Assembly (NCBI RefSeq): GCF_008040105.1
Contig: NZ_VRMG01000011.1
Span: forward strand, 1-64,000
Direction of reading: 5' to 3'
Length of the DNA: 64,000 bases
Source: Lacisediminihabitans profunda
GTDB taxonomy: Bacteria; Actinomycetota; Actinomycetes; Actinomycetales; Microbacteriaceae
How positions within the stretch are numbered: position 1 is the stretch's first letter; the number at the start of each line of letters is the position of its first letter. Made by a program: the position numbers and the translations under genes. Positions 33,634-42,411 of the stretch are shown here, in pieces. The notes below the pieces were generated by a model. That model did not search any database, was not told the DNA's origin, and worked only from the letters and a program-made list of their open reading frames with translations.

Positions 33634-35257
33634 CGAAGACCGGCCCTCCCTGGGCGTTTTCCTGCCAGACGCCCTTCAGCCTGGGCGAGACGGCCAGCGT
33701 GCTCAGGCGGTCATAGACGCCGATCGCCAGCGCGTGGTCGGCGATGTACTGCTGCGCCTGCTCGTAGAGCGCGTTCTGCTTTGCCACATCCGACTCCGAA
33801 TTCGCGGCGAGGATGATCTTCTCCAGCTCCGGCTGGTTGACGAACGCCGCGTTGTTGTAGTTCGGCGCGGCCGCGGTGCTCTGCTTCCAGTTGACATAGA
33901 GGATTCCGGAGGTCACGGCGGTCCAGTACCCGACCGACAGGTCCTTCTCGGTCGGCTTGGCGTAGGCGCCCGCGAACAACTCGCTCTGCGGAACCGGGAC
34001 CAGCCTGACCTTGAAGCCGACGCCCTTCGCCTGCTCCTGGATCCCCTGCAGGATGGCGGCGCCATCCGCGTTGATGATCGAGCCCGCGCCGTAGGGCAGC
34101 ACGACCTCGAGCGTCGTTCCGCCCTTCGTGCGGTAGCCGTCCTTGTCGCGCCCCGTCCATCCGGCAGCATCCAGCAACGCCTCCGCCTTCGCCGGGTCGG
34201 ATGTGTACGCGCCCGCCGCCGCCGTGCTGTAGCCGGGGGTGGTCCGGCTGACGCCACCGTTGCCCTCGAACGGGATGACTCCGCGTCCGATGGTCTGCAC
34301 GATCGCCTTGCGGTCCAGGCTGTAGGCGAACGCCTTGCGCACGTTCTCGTCGTTGAACGGCGCGCGGCTTAGATTGAAGGTCAGCTGCTGCGGTCGACCG
34401 GGCGTGACGTAGCGGTCGAGTTGGAATCCGCCGCTCTTCAGCGTGGACCATTCGATGGACGGAACGTCGTAGATCGCATCGACCTGGCCGGACTTGAGCG
34501 CCGCGGCGCGAGTGGTCGCGTCCGGGACGAACTTCCAGTCGATCGCGTTCACGTATGGTGCGCCGGAGTGCTTCGCATTCGCGGGGGCCGACGCGTAGTT
34601 CGTGTTGCGCGTGAGCAGGATGTTCTGCCCTCGGTTCCACTTCTTGACGATGAACGCTCCCGATCCGATCGGGGCCTCGCAGTTCTGCGCGGCGGTGCGC
34701 GTGGTGAGCGCGTGCTGCGACTGGATGCCGAAATAGCCCTGGGTGAGAGTGTCGGCGAGACGCGGATAGGGCGCGCTCAGGGTGATCTGGAGAGTCTGCG
34801 AGTCCACGGCCTGCGCCGACTTGTAGTACCCGGCGAGCCAGACCTGGGCGGTGCTGTTGCCGCCCTTGAGCCAGTAGTCGAAGTTGTAGGCGACGGCCGC
34901 GGCATCCACCGGGGTGCCATCGGTGAACGTCACGCCCTTCTTCAGGGTGAAGCGCCAGGTGAGACCGTCGGCGGAGGTCGACCAGGAGTCGGCGAGCCAG
35001 GGGACGACCTTGTGGTTGCTGTCGAGCGAGACCAGGTTGTCGAGCACCTGGTACGACAGGTACGCCTGCTCGATCCATCCGCCGAAGACGCACGACGGTT
35101 CCTGTTGGTGGGCGTACTGAATGGTTCCGCCAAGAACCTTTGTTGCCGCGGCGTTGCCGGCGGGGGCCGCGGTTCCTGCACCGCATCCCGTCAGCGCGAG
35201 GGCGGCGCCAAGCGCGAGCGCGAGCGTGGGGAGAAGTGCGGAGGTCTTCTTGGGCAT
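33611..35257 (-). CDS. Peptide-type ABC transporter solute-binding lipoprotein
   Basis: A 548-residue family 5 binding protein. The signal peptide ends in a lipobox (ALTGCGAG, Cys near residue 25). Characteristic segments: WRFTLKKGVTFTDGTPVDAA near residue 100, the VRKAFAYSLDRKAIVQTIG helix near 325 and YLKGVW-like SPRLKGVWQEN at the end. AGGAG precedes ATG 35257. It leads an operon of transporter genes plus a monooxygenase, so the ligand is probably the monooxygenase substrate, a small chelator, sulfonate or N-containing compound, not a peptide. That is inference. Confidence 0.9.
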   Translation of the reverse strand: MPKKTSALLPTLALALGAALALTGCGAGTAAPAGNAAATKVLGGTIQYAHQQEPSCVFGGWIEQAYLSYQVLDNLVSLDSNHKVVPWLADSWSTSADGLTWRFTLKKGVTFTDGTPVDAAAVAYNFDYWLKGGNSTAQVWLAGYYKSAQAVDSQTLQITLSAPYPRLADTLTQGYFGIQSQHALTTRTAAQNCEAPIGSGAFIVKKWNRGQNILLTRNTNYASAPANAKHSGAPYVNAIDWKFVPDATTRAAALKSGQVDAIYDVPSIEWSTLKSGGFQLDRYVTPGRPQQLTFNLSRAPFNDENVRKAFAYSLDRKAIVQTIGRGVIPFEGNGGVSRTTPGYSTAAAGAYTSDPAKAEALLDAAGWTGRDKDGYRTKGGTTLEVVLPYGAGSIINADGAAILQGIQEQAKGVGFKVRLVPVPQSELFAGAYAKPTEKDLSVGYWTAVTSGILYVNWKQSTAAAPNYNNAAFVNQPELEKIILAANSESDVAKQNALYEQAQQYIADHALAIGVYDRLSTLAVSPRLKGVWQENAQGGPVFDDAYFVK

Positions 35258-35430
35258 GTGGTTGTGACTCCTCGAGTGATGCCGTGGTCTGAAGCCACCA
35301 CGGAAACAGGAATCGCAACCCGGTGCATCCAATGCGACGCCGGAGGGACACATTTCGTAGGCGGGAGTAATGAAGTGGCGAAATCCGAACTTCCGTGGCA
35401 AAGGTTGAGCACTACCCCAAAGGAGCACCG

Positions 35431-36804
35431 GTGACCGCACCCAAGAAACTGATCCTCAATCTCTTCGAGATGAACTGCGTCAGTCACATCACCCACGGTC
35501 TGTGGCGGCTCCCCGGCAACAATCGGCATCGCTTCAACGAGATCGGGTACTGGACGGAGCTTGCCCAACTCGCCGAGGCCGGTGGATTCGACGCGATCTT
35601 CCTCGCGGACGTGATCGGCGCCTACGACGTCTTCGGCGACAGCGCGGCGGCGGCCCTCGAGGAGGGACTGCAGATTCCGAACAACGATCCGATGCTCGTG
35701 GTGCCCGCCATGGCGGCGGTCACGAAGAATCTGGGGTTCGGCGTGACCTTCTCCACAAGCTACGAGCCGCCCTTCGCGTTTGCCCGCCGAATGAGCACGC
35801 TCGATCACCTCACCGACGGACGGGTCGGCTGGAACGTGGTCACTTCCTACCTGCCGAACGCGGCCCGCAACTTCGGACTCGACGACCAGATCCCGCACGA
35901 CACTCGCTTCGAAATCGCCGAGGAATACCTCGAAGTGCTCTACAAACTCTGGGAGGGCTCGTGGGAGGACGATGCCGTCGTCATCGACCGCGAGAACAAC
36001 CTCTACACGGATCCCAGCAAGGTGCACCGCATCGACCACGTCGGCACGCATTTCTCCGTCGCCGGGCCGCACCTGTCGCAGCCGTCTCGCCAGAGGACTC
36101 CCGTGCTGTTCTTCGCCACGGCGTCGTCGGCGGGCATCGCCCGTGCCGCAAAGCATGCCGAGGTCGTGTTCACTGGCGGCACCCAGGTTCGCCGGGTCGC
36201 CGCGGAGGCCCGGGCGGCTGCCGTCGAGAACGGCCGCCGTCCCGATGACATCGCCTTCCTCGTGCAGGCCGGAGTCATCACCGCGCGCACCCAGGCCGAA
36301 GTGGATGTGAAGCTCGCGCTGTACAGGGACCACGCGAGCAAGCGGGGGCGCCTCGTTCACGCGAGCATTCCGTTCGACGCGCTCGCACACCCCCTCGACA
36401 GAACGCTCGGCGAGGCGCTCGCGATCGACGGAAAGAGCCAGCACCCCGCTGCGGCCACGCTGCCACGGGACAAGACCATCGCGGAGTTCCTCGCCCTGAT
36501 CGACGAGTCCTGGTCGGGGCCCTTCTTCAGCGCGGGGACTCCCGAGAAGGTCGCCGATGACATCGAGCGATGGCTGGACGAGGAGGGCATCGACGGAATC
36601 AACCTGCGGCAGTACCACAGCTTCGACACGCTGAAGGACTTCGTCGAGCTGATCGTGCCGGTGCTCCGTCGACGCGGACGGCTGCGAGAGAGCTACGTCG
36701 ATGGGCAGAGCCTCCGGGACCGGCTCTTCGGCGAGGGCGATCGACTACCCGACCGCCATGTCGCACGGAGCTATCGGCCCGTCGTAGTCGGCTCATCTGA
36801 TTAG
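35431..36804 (+). CDS. Second NtaA/DszA-type FMN-dependent monooxygenase
   Basis: A 457-residue homologue of the oxygenase at 28.7 kb with parallel motifs: LFEMNCVSHITHGLW at the start, IFLADVIGAYDVFGDS, MSTLDHLTDGRVGWNVVTS near residue 125, LYKLWEGSWEDDA and KVHRIDHVGTHFSVAGPHL. GTG 35431 has AGGAG 6 bases upstream; the in-frame GTG at 35395 does not. It is divergent from the transporter operon, so the two oxygenases bracket the importer. A partner flavin reductase is absent locally. Confidence 0.87.
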   Translation: MTAPKKLILNLFEMNCVSHITHGLWRLPGNNRHRFNEIGYWTELAQLAEAGGFDAIFLADVIGAYDVFGDSAAAALEEGLQIPNNDPMLVVPAMAAVTKNLGFGVTFSTSYEPPFAFARRMSTLDHLTDGRVGWNVVTSYLPNAARNFGLDDQIPHDTRFEIAEEYLEVLYKLWEGSWEDDAVVIDRENNLYTDPSKVHRIDHVGTHFSVAGPHLSQPSRQRTPVLFFATASSAGIARAAKHAEVVFTGGTQVRRVAAEARAAAVENGRRPDDIAFLVQAGVITARTQAEVDVKLALYRDHASKRGRLVHASIPFDALAHPLDRTLGEALAIDGKSQHPAAATLPRDKTIAEFLALIDESWSGPFFSAGTPEKVADDIERWLDEEGIDGINLRQYHSFDTLKDFVELIVPVLRRRGRLRESYVDGQSLRDRLFGEGDRLPDRHVARSYRPVVVGSSD

Positions 36805-36900
36805 TGGGGTGCCCCGGACGTGAAGCGGGAACCCACTGATTAGCCGACGGCGATTCAGGGACGTTTTGACCTACGTCATGACGATCGAGCCGAGGAGGGA

Positions 36901-37314
36901 TCAGCCCGTGTAGGGCGCCGCAGCGAGTATCTCCACGGTCATCTGCGAGCCGGACGGCGTGGTGTAGCTGATGACGTCTCCGACATAGCTGCCGATAATG
37001 GCGGACCCGAGGGGCGATGTCGGGGAATACACATCGACTGTCACGTTCGGGTCGAGAGCTGACAGGTTTCTGTCGCCGAGCAGGAACACGGTCGCGCGGG
37101 TTTCCCCGGCGAGCCGAGCAGTGATGCGCATTCCCGGTTCGACGAGTCCGTCATCCGGTTTGATCGTGGCTTCTGCACTCCGCAGCAGCCGTCGCACTTC
37201 GCGGGTTCTTTCGAGCTCGGTGTTGCTTGGGCTGGGGAGGTCGGTCAGGTGGGCGAGTTCTTCCGTGAGAGTTGCGAGAACGGCAGGGGGAATCCAGGTC
37301 ATTTCAGTGGTCAC
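36901..37314 (-). CDS. GreA/GreB-like elongation factor domain protein
   Basis: A 137-residue protein with a short N-terminal helical part and the C-terminal GreA/GreB FKBP-like domain: DDGLVEPGMRITARLAGETR, VTVDVYSPTSPLGSAIIGSYVGDVISYTTPSG and the ending MTVEILAA. GTG 37314 follows GGAG. The coiled coil is shorter than in true GreA and the acidic tip is not obvious, so it may be an Rnk-like RNA polymerase-binding factor or an anti-Gre. It is a single gene. Confidence 0.75.
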   Translation of the reverse strand: MTTEMTWIPPAVLATLTEELAHLTDLPSPSNTELERTREVRRLLRSAEATIKPDDGLVEPGMRITARLAGETRATVFLLGDRNLSALDPNVTVDVYSPTSPLGSAIIGSYVGDVISYTTPSGSQMTVEILAAAPYTG

Positions 37315-37417
37315 GGTTGCTCCATGTGTATTGGCGGGTTGCCGAAGGTCAACGCACCAGAATACCTGCTTCGGCAGAGCGGGGGTGAGGATTCAGGAAG
37401 GCGATGATCGGGCGTGG

Positions 37418-37690
37418 TCAGGCGAGCACGCGATCGGACAGCCGTCCGTCGACCATGTGCACGACCGCGTGCATGCGCGGCAGATGCACGAGGTTGTGCG
37501 TGACGAGCAGAGTGGAGGTGTTGAGGTCGTCCGTGAGGCGCAGGATCAGCTCGATGATTCTCGCCCCGCGATCCTGGTCGAGGGCGCTGGTTGGTTCGTC
37601 GACGAGCAGCACGCTCGGGTCATTCATGAGTGCCCGCGCGATGTTCACGCGTTGACGCTGTCCGCCGGAGAGCTGGTGCGGAAGTTCGCC
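37418..37690 (-). pseudogene. C-terminal remnant of an ABC transporter ATPase (MacB/LolD-like)
   Basis: Only the end of an ABC ATPase remains: [20 protein letters not shown] (signature), [20 protein letters not shown] (Walker B and D-loop), the switch [11 protein letters not shown] and VVHMVDGRL. Homology starts at about 37690; upstream the frame becomes Arg/Ala-rich non-coding sequence and Walker A is absent. It also has no permease partner. It cannot be a functional ATPase and marks an old deletion or insertion boundary. Confidence 0.75.
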
Positions 37691-37910
37691 CGCCCGCCTG
37701 GTGTGAACGAGAATCGGTCCCGACCGGCGTCTGGCGCGCCGGCTCGTGGGTCGTCGCCTGCGCCGGAGAAAGGCTCGAGCAGCGGACGCGCTAAGCGGCA
37801 TGCGTGCGCGGCAACGAGCGTGCCGCCCTTGCGTCGCATCGCGAGACCGGCCAAACTGACCTGACTGACCGTAGGTCACGGTCTCTAGGTAGAGCGATCG
37901 GAAGACAACC

Positions 37911-38342
37911 ATGGGTGGGTTCAAGAAGTTTCTTCTTCGCGGCAACTTGGTTGATCTAGCCGTCGCCTTCGTCATCGGTGCCGCCTTCGCTGGGCTCGTG
38001 ACCGGCTTGGTGAAGGACCTGATCACCCCCCTCATCGCCGCAATCGGTGGTCAGGCCAACTTCGCCGACCTGTCGTTCACCGTCAACCACTCCAAATTCC
38101 TTTACGGCGACTTCCTCAACCTCCTCATCTCGTTCCTGATCGTCTCGGCCGTCGTGTATTTTCTGGTGGTCGTGCCGTTCGGCAGGCTGCTCGATCGATT
38201 CAAGCCCACCGCAGAGGAACCAACACCCGTGCATGACTGCCCGCATTGCCTATCGTCGATCCCGGTCGCGGCTTCGGTATGCGCGTATTGCACGCGCGAC
38301 GTGGCGCTGCCTCGCACGGAGCACACCGGGGCGCACGTTTAG
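37911..38342 (+). CDS. mscL: Large-conductance mechanosensitive channel with C-terminal zinc ribbon
   Basis: A 143-residue MscL. It has the N-terminal amphipathic helix [22 protein letters not shown]1 ending [17 protein letters not shown], a periplasmic loop with [17 protein letters not shown] and TM2. After the usual end ([11 protein letters not shown]) it carries an added [18 protein letters not shown] segment, a two-CxxC zinc ribbon. It gates osmotic-shock release. GGAAG precedes the ATG. The 280 bases downstream hold no gene I can support. Confidence 0.92.
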   Translation: MGGFKKFLLRGNLVDLAVAFVIGAAFAGLVTGLVKDLITPLIAAIGGQANFADLSFTVNHSKFLYGDFLNLLISFLIVSAVVYFLVVVPFGRLLDRFKPTAEEPTPVHDCPHCLSSIPVAASVCAYCTRDVALPRTEHTGAHV

Positions 38343-38624
38343 CGCGCAACTCGCTGCCATCTGAGTGAGTTCACACCGCACTCACCGTGCTGCTCTGAGC
38401 GCACAGGCGGTCTCCGCGATCTCTTCCAGTTCAAGCGTCGCCGACGAAACCTCTCCGCGGCCATCAGCGCGAGCCCACAGGCTTTCCATTCGGGGCACTA
38501 CCCCCGGCGGTCGCTGTATTGATCACAGATCCGGAGACCACATCGGGCGGACGTGACGGTGTACAGATCGGCCGTCACGGCTTCGCGCTGGCCGGTCAGA
38601 AGAGTGGCACGCGAGGTTGCCGCA

Positions 38625-40130
38625 TCATCCTGCCAGAGTGAGCACCCCATCTACGCGTCGGGGAACAGATGTGTCGGCGTCGCGCAGTTCGGTCGGCAAT
38701 AGTGTTTCGGGGGCATCCTGCCAAACGAACGGGCGCAAGAAACGCCGCACCGCGGTCACACCAACCGAAGTGTGGAGCGAATTGGTTGCGGGCCACGGGC
38801 CCCCGTGGTGCTGCGCCCAGCTGACTCGGACGCCTGTCGGATAGCCGTTGAAGACCAGTCGACCGGCACGCGGGCTGACCGTTTCGACGAGGGAAGCGAC
38901 GAGTTCATCGTCACCAGGTTCGCTGTGGATCGTGGCAGTGAGCGAATTGGGAATCACTCCGAAGGCGCGATCTACATCAAGGAGATCGTCGTACCAGGCG
39001 ACCACCAGCAGTGGGCCAAACGCCTCCTCCGAAGTCGCCGCGGTGAGGTCTGAGGCGTCTATGGTCAACAATCGCGGTGCGACCTGGAATCCGTCACCTG
39101 AGACTGTTCCCACGGCGCTCACCGCTGCGCGACCAACGCTCTCGATTCGTGATTCTATTTCGCCGAACGATTCAAAAATGCGCGCGTTGAGCAGTGGGTT
39201 GCTGGTTGCGGCATTGACCCGATCGATGATGCCCTCCACCAGCACGCGTCCGGCATTCGTTCGGGGAACGAATGCGATGCCGGGCTTGGTGCACAGCTGG
39301 CCGGATGATGCGGTGAAAGAAGTAAACAGGCCCTCGGCGATGGCCGCGGTTCGCGCTGCCGCTGCCGCAGGCGTGATGATCAGCGGGTTGATGCTGCTGA
39401 GTTCGCCGTAGAACGGGATCGGTTCCTCACGTCCCGAGACGATGTCCATGAGCGCCTGGCCACCAGAAAGTGACCCGGTGAAGCCGACTGCTTTGATGTT
39501 GGGGTCGGCTACCAGCGCCGCTCCGGCCGCGGTGCCGTAGACAATCCCCAGGGTGCCCGCTGGCGCACCGTAGGCGACTGCGGCATTGTTCAGGACTGTG
39601 AAACTGGCGAGAGACACGAGTGGATGCGACCCGTGCGCCTTGAGTACAACCGGGCAGCCTGCCGCGAGCGCCGATGCCGTGTCGCCGCCCGCCACAGAAA
39701 AAGCGAACGGAAAGTTGCTCGACCCGAAGACCGCGACAGGACCGATCGGTATGAGCATTCGCCGCACATCGGGACCGGGACCCATGGGGGTCGGGCCTGC
39801 GTGGTCGATGGCCGCATCGAGGTACCCCCCATCTCGGAGCGCTTCGCCGAACAGTCGGAACTGGAACACAGAGCGGGTCAGTTCGCCGGTGAGCCGTGGC
39901 AGCCCGAGAGCCGTCTCCGCCTCAGCGGTGGCGACAAGTTCGGCGCGGTTCGCCTCGAGGGCGTCGGCCAGCGCGTCGAGGAGCCCGGCCCGCCAAAGGC
40001 GGCTGGACTTCTGGATGGTGGCGAATGCGGTGCTCGCAAGGGAAGCGATTGACGCAACGTCATCGGTCGCGGTGGGCCCGAGGGCGGTGTCCGATTCGAC
40101 AGCTGTCCTCGGGTTAGTCGTGGTAATCAA
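38625..40130 (-). CDS. Alpha-ketoglutarate-semialdehyde-type aldehyde dehydrogenase
   Basis: A 501-residue aldehyde dehydrogenase of the NADP-dependent subgroup used for 2,5-dioxopentanoate. It shows VFGSSNFPFAFSVAGGDTAS, AVGFTGSLSGGQAL, the catalytic glutamate in FYGELSSINPL near residue 245 and the cysteine in ASSGQLCTKPG near 285. TTG 40130 has AGGA upstream. As last gene of the operon it would oxidise alpha-ketoglutarate semialdehyde made by the FAH-family dehydratase two genes upstream, delivering 2-oxoglutarate to the TCA cycle. Known members act in pentose and glucarate oxidation. Confidence 0.87.
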   Translation of the reverse strand: MITTTNPRTAVESDTALGPTATDDVASIASLASTAFATIQKSSRLWRAGLLDALADALEANRAELVATAEAETALGLPRLTGELTRSVFQFRLFGEALRDGGYLDAAIDHAGPTPMGPGPDVRRMLIPIGPVAVFGSSNFPFAFSVAGGDTASALAAGCPVVLKAHGSHPLVSLASFTVLNNAAVAYGAPAGTLGIVYGTAAGAALVADPNIKAVGFTGSLSGGQALMDIVSGREEPIPFYGELSSINPLIITPAAAAARTAAIAEGLFTSFTASSGQLCTKPGIAFVPRTNAGRVLVEGIIDRVNAATSNPLLNARIFESFGEIESRIESVGRAAVSAVGTVSGDGFQVAPRLLTIDASDLTAATSEEAFGPLLVVAWYDDLLDVDRAFGVIPNSLTATIHSEPGDDELVASLVETVSPRAGRLVFNGYPTGVRVSWAQHHGGPWPATNSLHTSVGVTAVRRFLRPFVWQDAPETLLPTELRDADTSVPRRVDGVLTLAG

Positions 40131-40166
40131 GAGATTCCTAACTTTTGTGCATGAAAGAAAAAGGGC

Positions 40167-41213
40167 TCAGGCGCTCTCGCGCGCCACCACGGAGAAGCCG
40201 AGATCGACCATTTCGGATTCTTCGCCGATGCCACTCATGCGAGCGATGAGAAGCTCGCCGGCGCGAGTGCCGATTTCGACGTTGGGAACTGCGACGGTCG
40301 TGAGCGTCGGTAGCAGATGGCGAGAGATCTCAAAGTCTCCAAACCCTGTGATGGCAAGGTCGCCGGGGACGGAAATCCCCCGGCGGCGACATTCGAGAAG
40401 CGCTCCGGCAGCAAAGATGTCGCTGGCGAACATGAGCACGTCGGTCTCGGGGTGCCGTTTGAGGGCGATGTCGAGGAGACGAACTCCGGCATCCATGTCT
40501 ATGACGCCGGTGCCGGAATCGACAACGCGAGGGGGCTCTCCGGGGAGTAGCCGGGCAACGGTTCGAGCGAAACTCTCCTGTCGGTCGAGTGCGCGTGAGT
40601 CACCGGGCTGCAATGATGCAGCGAAGGTCGGGTGTTTGTACCCCTTGCTGACAACATATTCGACAATCGCTTCGATTGCGTCGCTGTTCGAGAACCCGAC
40701 GAGGTTATCGATGGGCTCATCCGTCCAGTTCCATGCCTCGACGATCGGTATGCGTGACTTTCTGAGCAATAGGGTCGCGGCGGGGGTGTGTTTTGTCCCG
40801 ACGATGAAAAGCCCGTCAGGTCGACGACCCATGAACGCGCGAATCAGTTCCTCTTCACGATCGATGCTGTAATCGGTGGCACCGATGAAGAGTTGGTAGC
40901 CGTGCGGGGTCAGCACTGCGTCCAAACCGTGAAGAGCGTCAGCAAAAACCGACGCGCTGATGGTGGGGATGATTGCCGCGATCGTTTTACTTCGATTAGA
41001 GGCGAGGTTGCTCGCAGCGAGGTTCGGCACATAACCGGTCGTGGAGATCGCCCATTGAACCCGCGTGACGGTTCGTTCGGAGACCAGTTCCGGGTTGCGA
41101 ATGGCACGAGAAACCGTCTGCGGCGATACGTTGGCAAGGCTCGCGACGTCGTTCAGAGTCACTGACAGCGTGGCGCGGCGAGTGAGTGGCGGTCCGAGAG
41201 GATCCGCGGTCAC
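40167..41213 (-). CDS. LacI-family repressor of the sugar operon
   Basis: A 348-residue LacI-type regulator: helix-turn-helix VTLNDVASLANVSPQTVSRAIRN and hinge YVPNLAASNLASNRSKTIAAI, then a periplasmic-binding-like domain with GFSNSDAIEAIVEYV and ITGFGDFEISRHLLPTLTTV. GTG 41213 overlaps the dehydratase stop (GTGA), showing the regulator is a true member of the operon. Two palindromes of LacI style (TGCTAGCGCTAACA at 45551 and TGTTAGCGCTAC at 49563) are probable operators. The effector may be an imported sugar or a keto acid; that is inference. Confidence 0.88.
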   Translation of the reverse strand: MTADPLGPPLTRRATLSVTLNDVASLANVSPQTVSRAIRNPELVSERTVTRVQWAISTTGYVPNLAASNLASNRSKTIAAIIPTISASVFADALHGLDAVLTPHGYQLFIGATDYSIDREEELIRAFMGRRPDGLFIVGTKHTPAATLLLRKSRIPIVEAWNWTDEPIDNLVGFSNSDAIEAIVEYVVSKGYKHPTFAASLQPGDSRALDRQESFARTVARLLPGEPPRVVDSGTGVIDMDAGVRLLDIALKRHPETDVLMFASDIFAAGALLECRRRGISVPGDLAITGFGDFEISRHLLPTLTTVAVPNVEIGTRAGELLIARMSGIGEESEMVDLGFSVVARESA

Positions 41214-42394
41214 AGCAGATTTCTTTCGGCCAGGTTTGCCATCAGCGCTGCCACTCCGAACTGCCACGGGGCGCACCTTTCACTAAACTGCACGTGATTC
41301 ACCAGAGTACCCAGCAGCGGGGCCGAAATTCTGACGACATCACCCACGTGATGGGTGAAACCCTGGCCGGGTTCGGCACGGTCAACCACCGGCGCGAACA
41401 TCGTGCCGAGGTACAGCACAACGCCGTCGGGGTATTGGTGATGCTCGCCCATGAGTTGGGCCACGAGATCAGCGGGGTCTCTGCTGATCTGGTCGAGGTG
41501 CGAAGTGGCGTGAAGGGTGAACCCATCATCGCCTTCGATTTGCAGCGTGACGGTCGTCGCCCGCACGTCGTCGAGGCTGAACCCAGCATCAAAGAAGCGA
41601 ATGAACGGGCCGAGAGAGCCCGACGCGTTGTTGTCTTTCGCCTTCGGTAGAAGCAGCGCTGACCGCCCTTCGACATCCCGCAGATTCACGTCGTTGCCGA
41701 GGCTCGCACCGACAATGCGACCGTCCGATGCCACGGCCAGCACTACTTCGGGCTCCGGGTTGTTCCAATTGGAGGTAGACAAAACGCCCACTTCGGTTGC
41801 CGTGCCGACCGTCGCCAAAATCGGTGCTTTGGTGAAGATCTCGGCATCCGGTCCGATGCCCACCTCGAGGTACTGGCTCCACAACCCCTGCTCGATGAGC
41901 AGTGCTTTGAGTTTGATCGCTTCGGCAGAACCTGGGCGAATGATGGAGAACTCGCCGCCTATTTCACGCATGATGTTTTCGCGGATGCTGGCCGCGGCCT
42001 CCACATCCCCTCTCGCACGTTCTTCGATCACGCGTTCGAGCATCGAAACGGCGAACGTGACACCGGCCGCTTTCACGACCTGGAGGTCGATGGGCGAGAG
42101 CAGATACGGCTTGGAGTCGTCACGGGTTTCGGGCACGGTGTTGGCTAGAACATCGGCGAAGCTGCCGAGGCTGTCTCCCTCTGCAGCCGCGAGGGAAGCC
42201 GCGGGGTCGGCCTCTTCGAACAGTTCTCGCATCGTTGCGAATGTTGCGCTGAGGTCAAAGACACCGTCTTCGCGAAAGGCCACAACCGAGGGGCCCTCCA
42301 CCGCCGGATTGAAGACGCGGCCCGCGAGTGAGCCGGCGTACCGATCGATGGGCAGCGCGGCTTCGGTGCCACCAGTCCAATCAGATGAAGTCAT
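41210..42394 (-). CDS. FAH-family 2-keto-3-deoxypentonate dehydratase, XylX-like
   Basis: A 394-residue fumarylacetoacetase-fold protein. Length and sequence (PIDLQVVKAAGVTFAVSMLE, LIEQGLWSQYLEVGIGPDAE, WNNPEPEVVL, LGNDVNLRDVEGRSALLLP, HHQYPDGVVLYLGTMFAP) are those of the XylX type that converts 2-keto-3-deoxy-D-xylonate or L-arabonate to alpha-ketoglutarate semialdehyde, as I recall the Caulobacter enzyme. The neighbouring semialdehyde dehydrogenase supports this. The chelating acidic residues in PEPEV and GNDVN are in place. This gene anchors the pathway as Weimberg-like. Confidence 0.83.
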   Translation of the reverse strand: MTSSDWTGGTEAALPIDRYAGSLAGRVFNPAVEGPSVVAFREDGVFDLSATFATMRELFEEADPAASLAAAEGDSLGSFADVLANTVPETRDDSKPYLLSPIDLQVVKAAGVTFAVSMLERVIEERARGDVEAAASIRENIMREIGGEFSIIRPGSAEAIKLKALLIEQGLWSQYLEVGIGPDAEIFTKAPILATVGTATEVGVLSTSNWNNPEPEVVLAVASDGRIVGASLGNDVNLRDVEGRSALLLPKAKDNNASGSLGPFIRFFDAGFSLDDVRATTVTLQIEGDDGFTLHATSHLDQISRDPADLVAQLMGEHHQYPDGVVLYLGTMFAPVVDRAEPGQGFTHHVGDVVRISAPLLGTLVNHVQFSERCAPWQFGVAALMANLAERNLL

Positions 42395-42411
42395 TGTTGG
42401 GTCCCTTATGG

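Noticed and set aside
36803-36837. Terminator after the second monooxygenase (AGTGGG ... CCCACT)
   Set aside because: The stem is only 6 bp around a loop of more than 20 bases with no T-run, so it is too weak to assert.
38382-38489. A 35-codon minus-strand frame in the gap after mscL
   Set aside because: It is very short, lacks a ribosome site and has no recognisable similarity. The gap 38343-38624 is left as non-coding.
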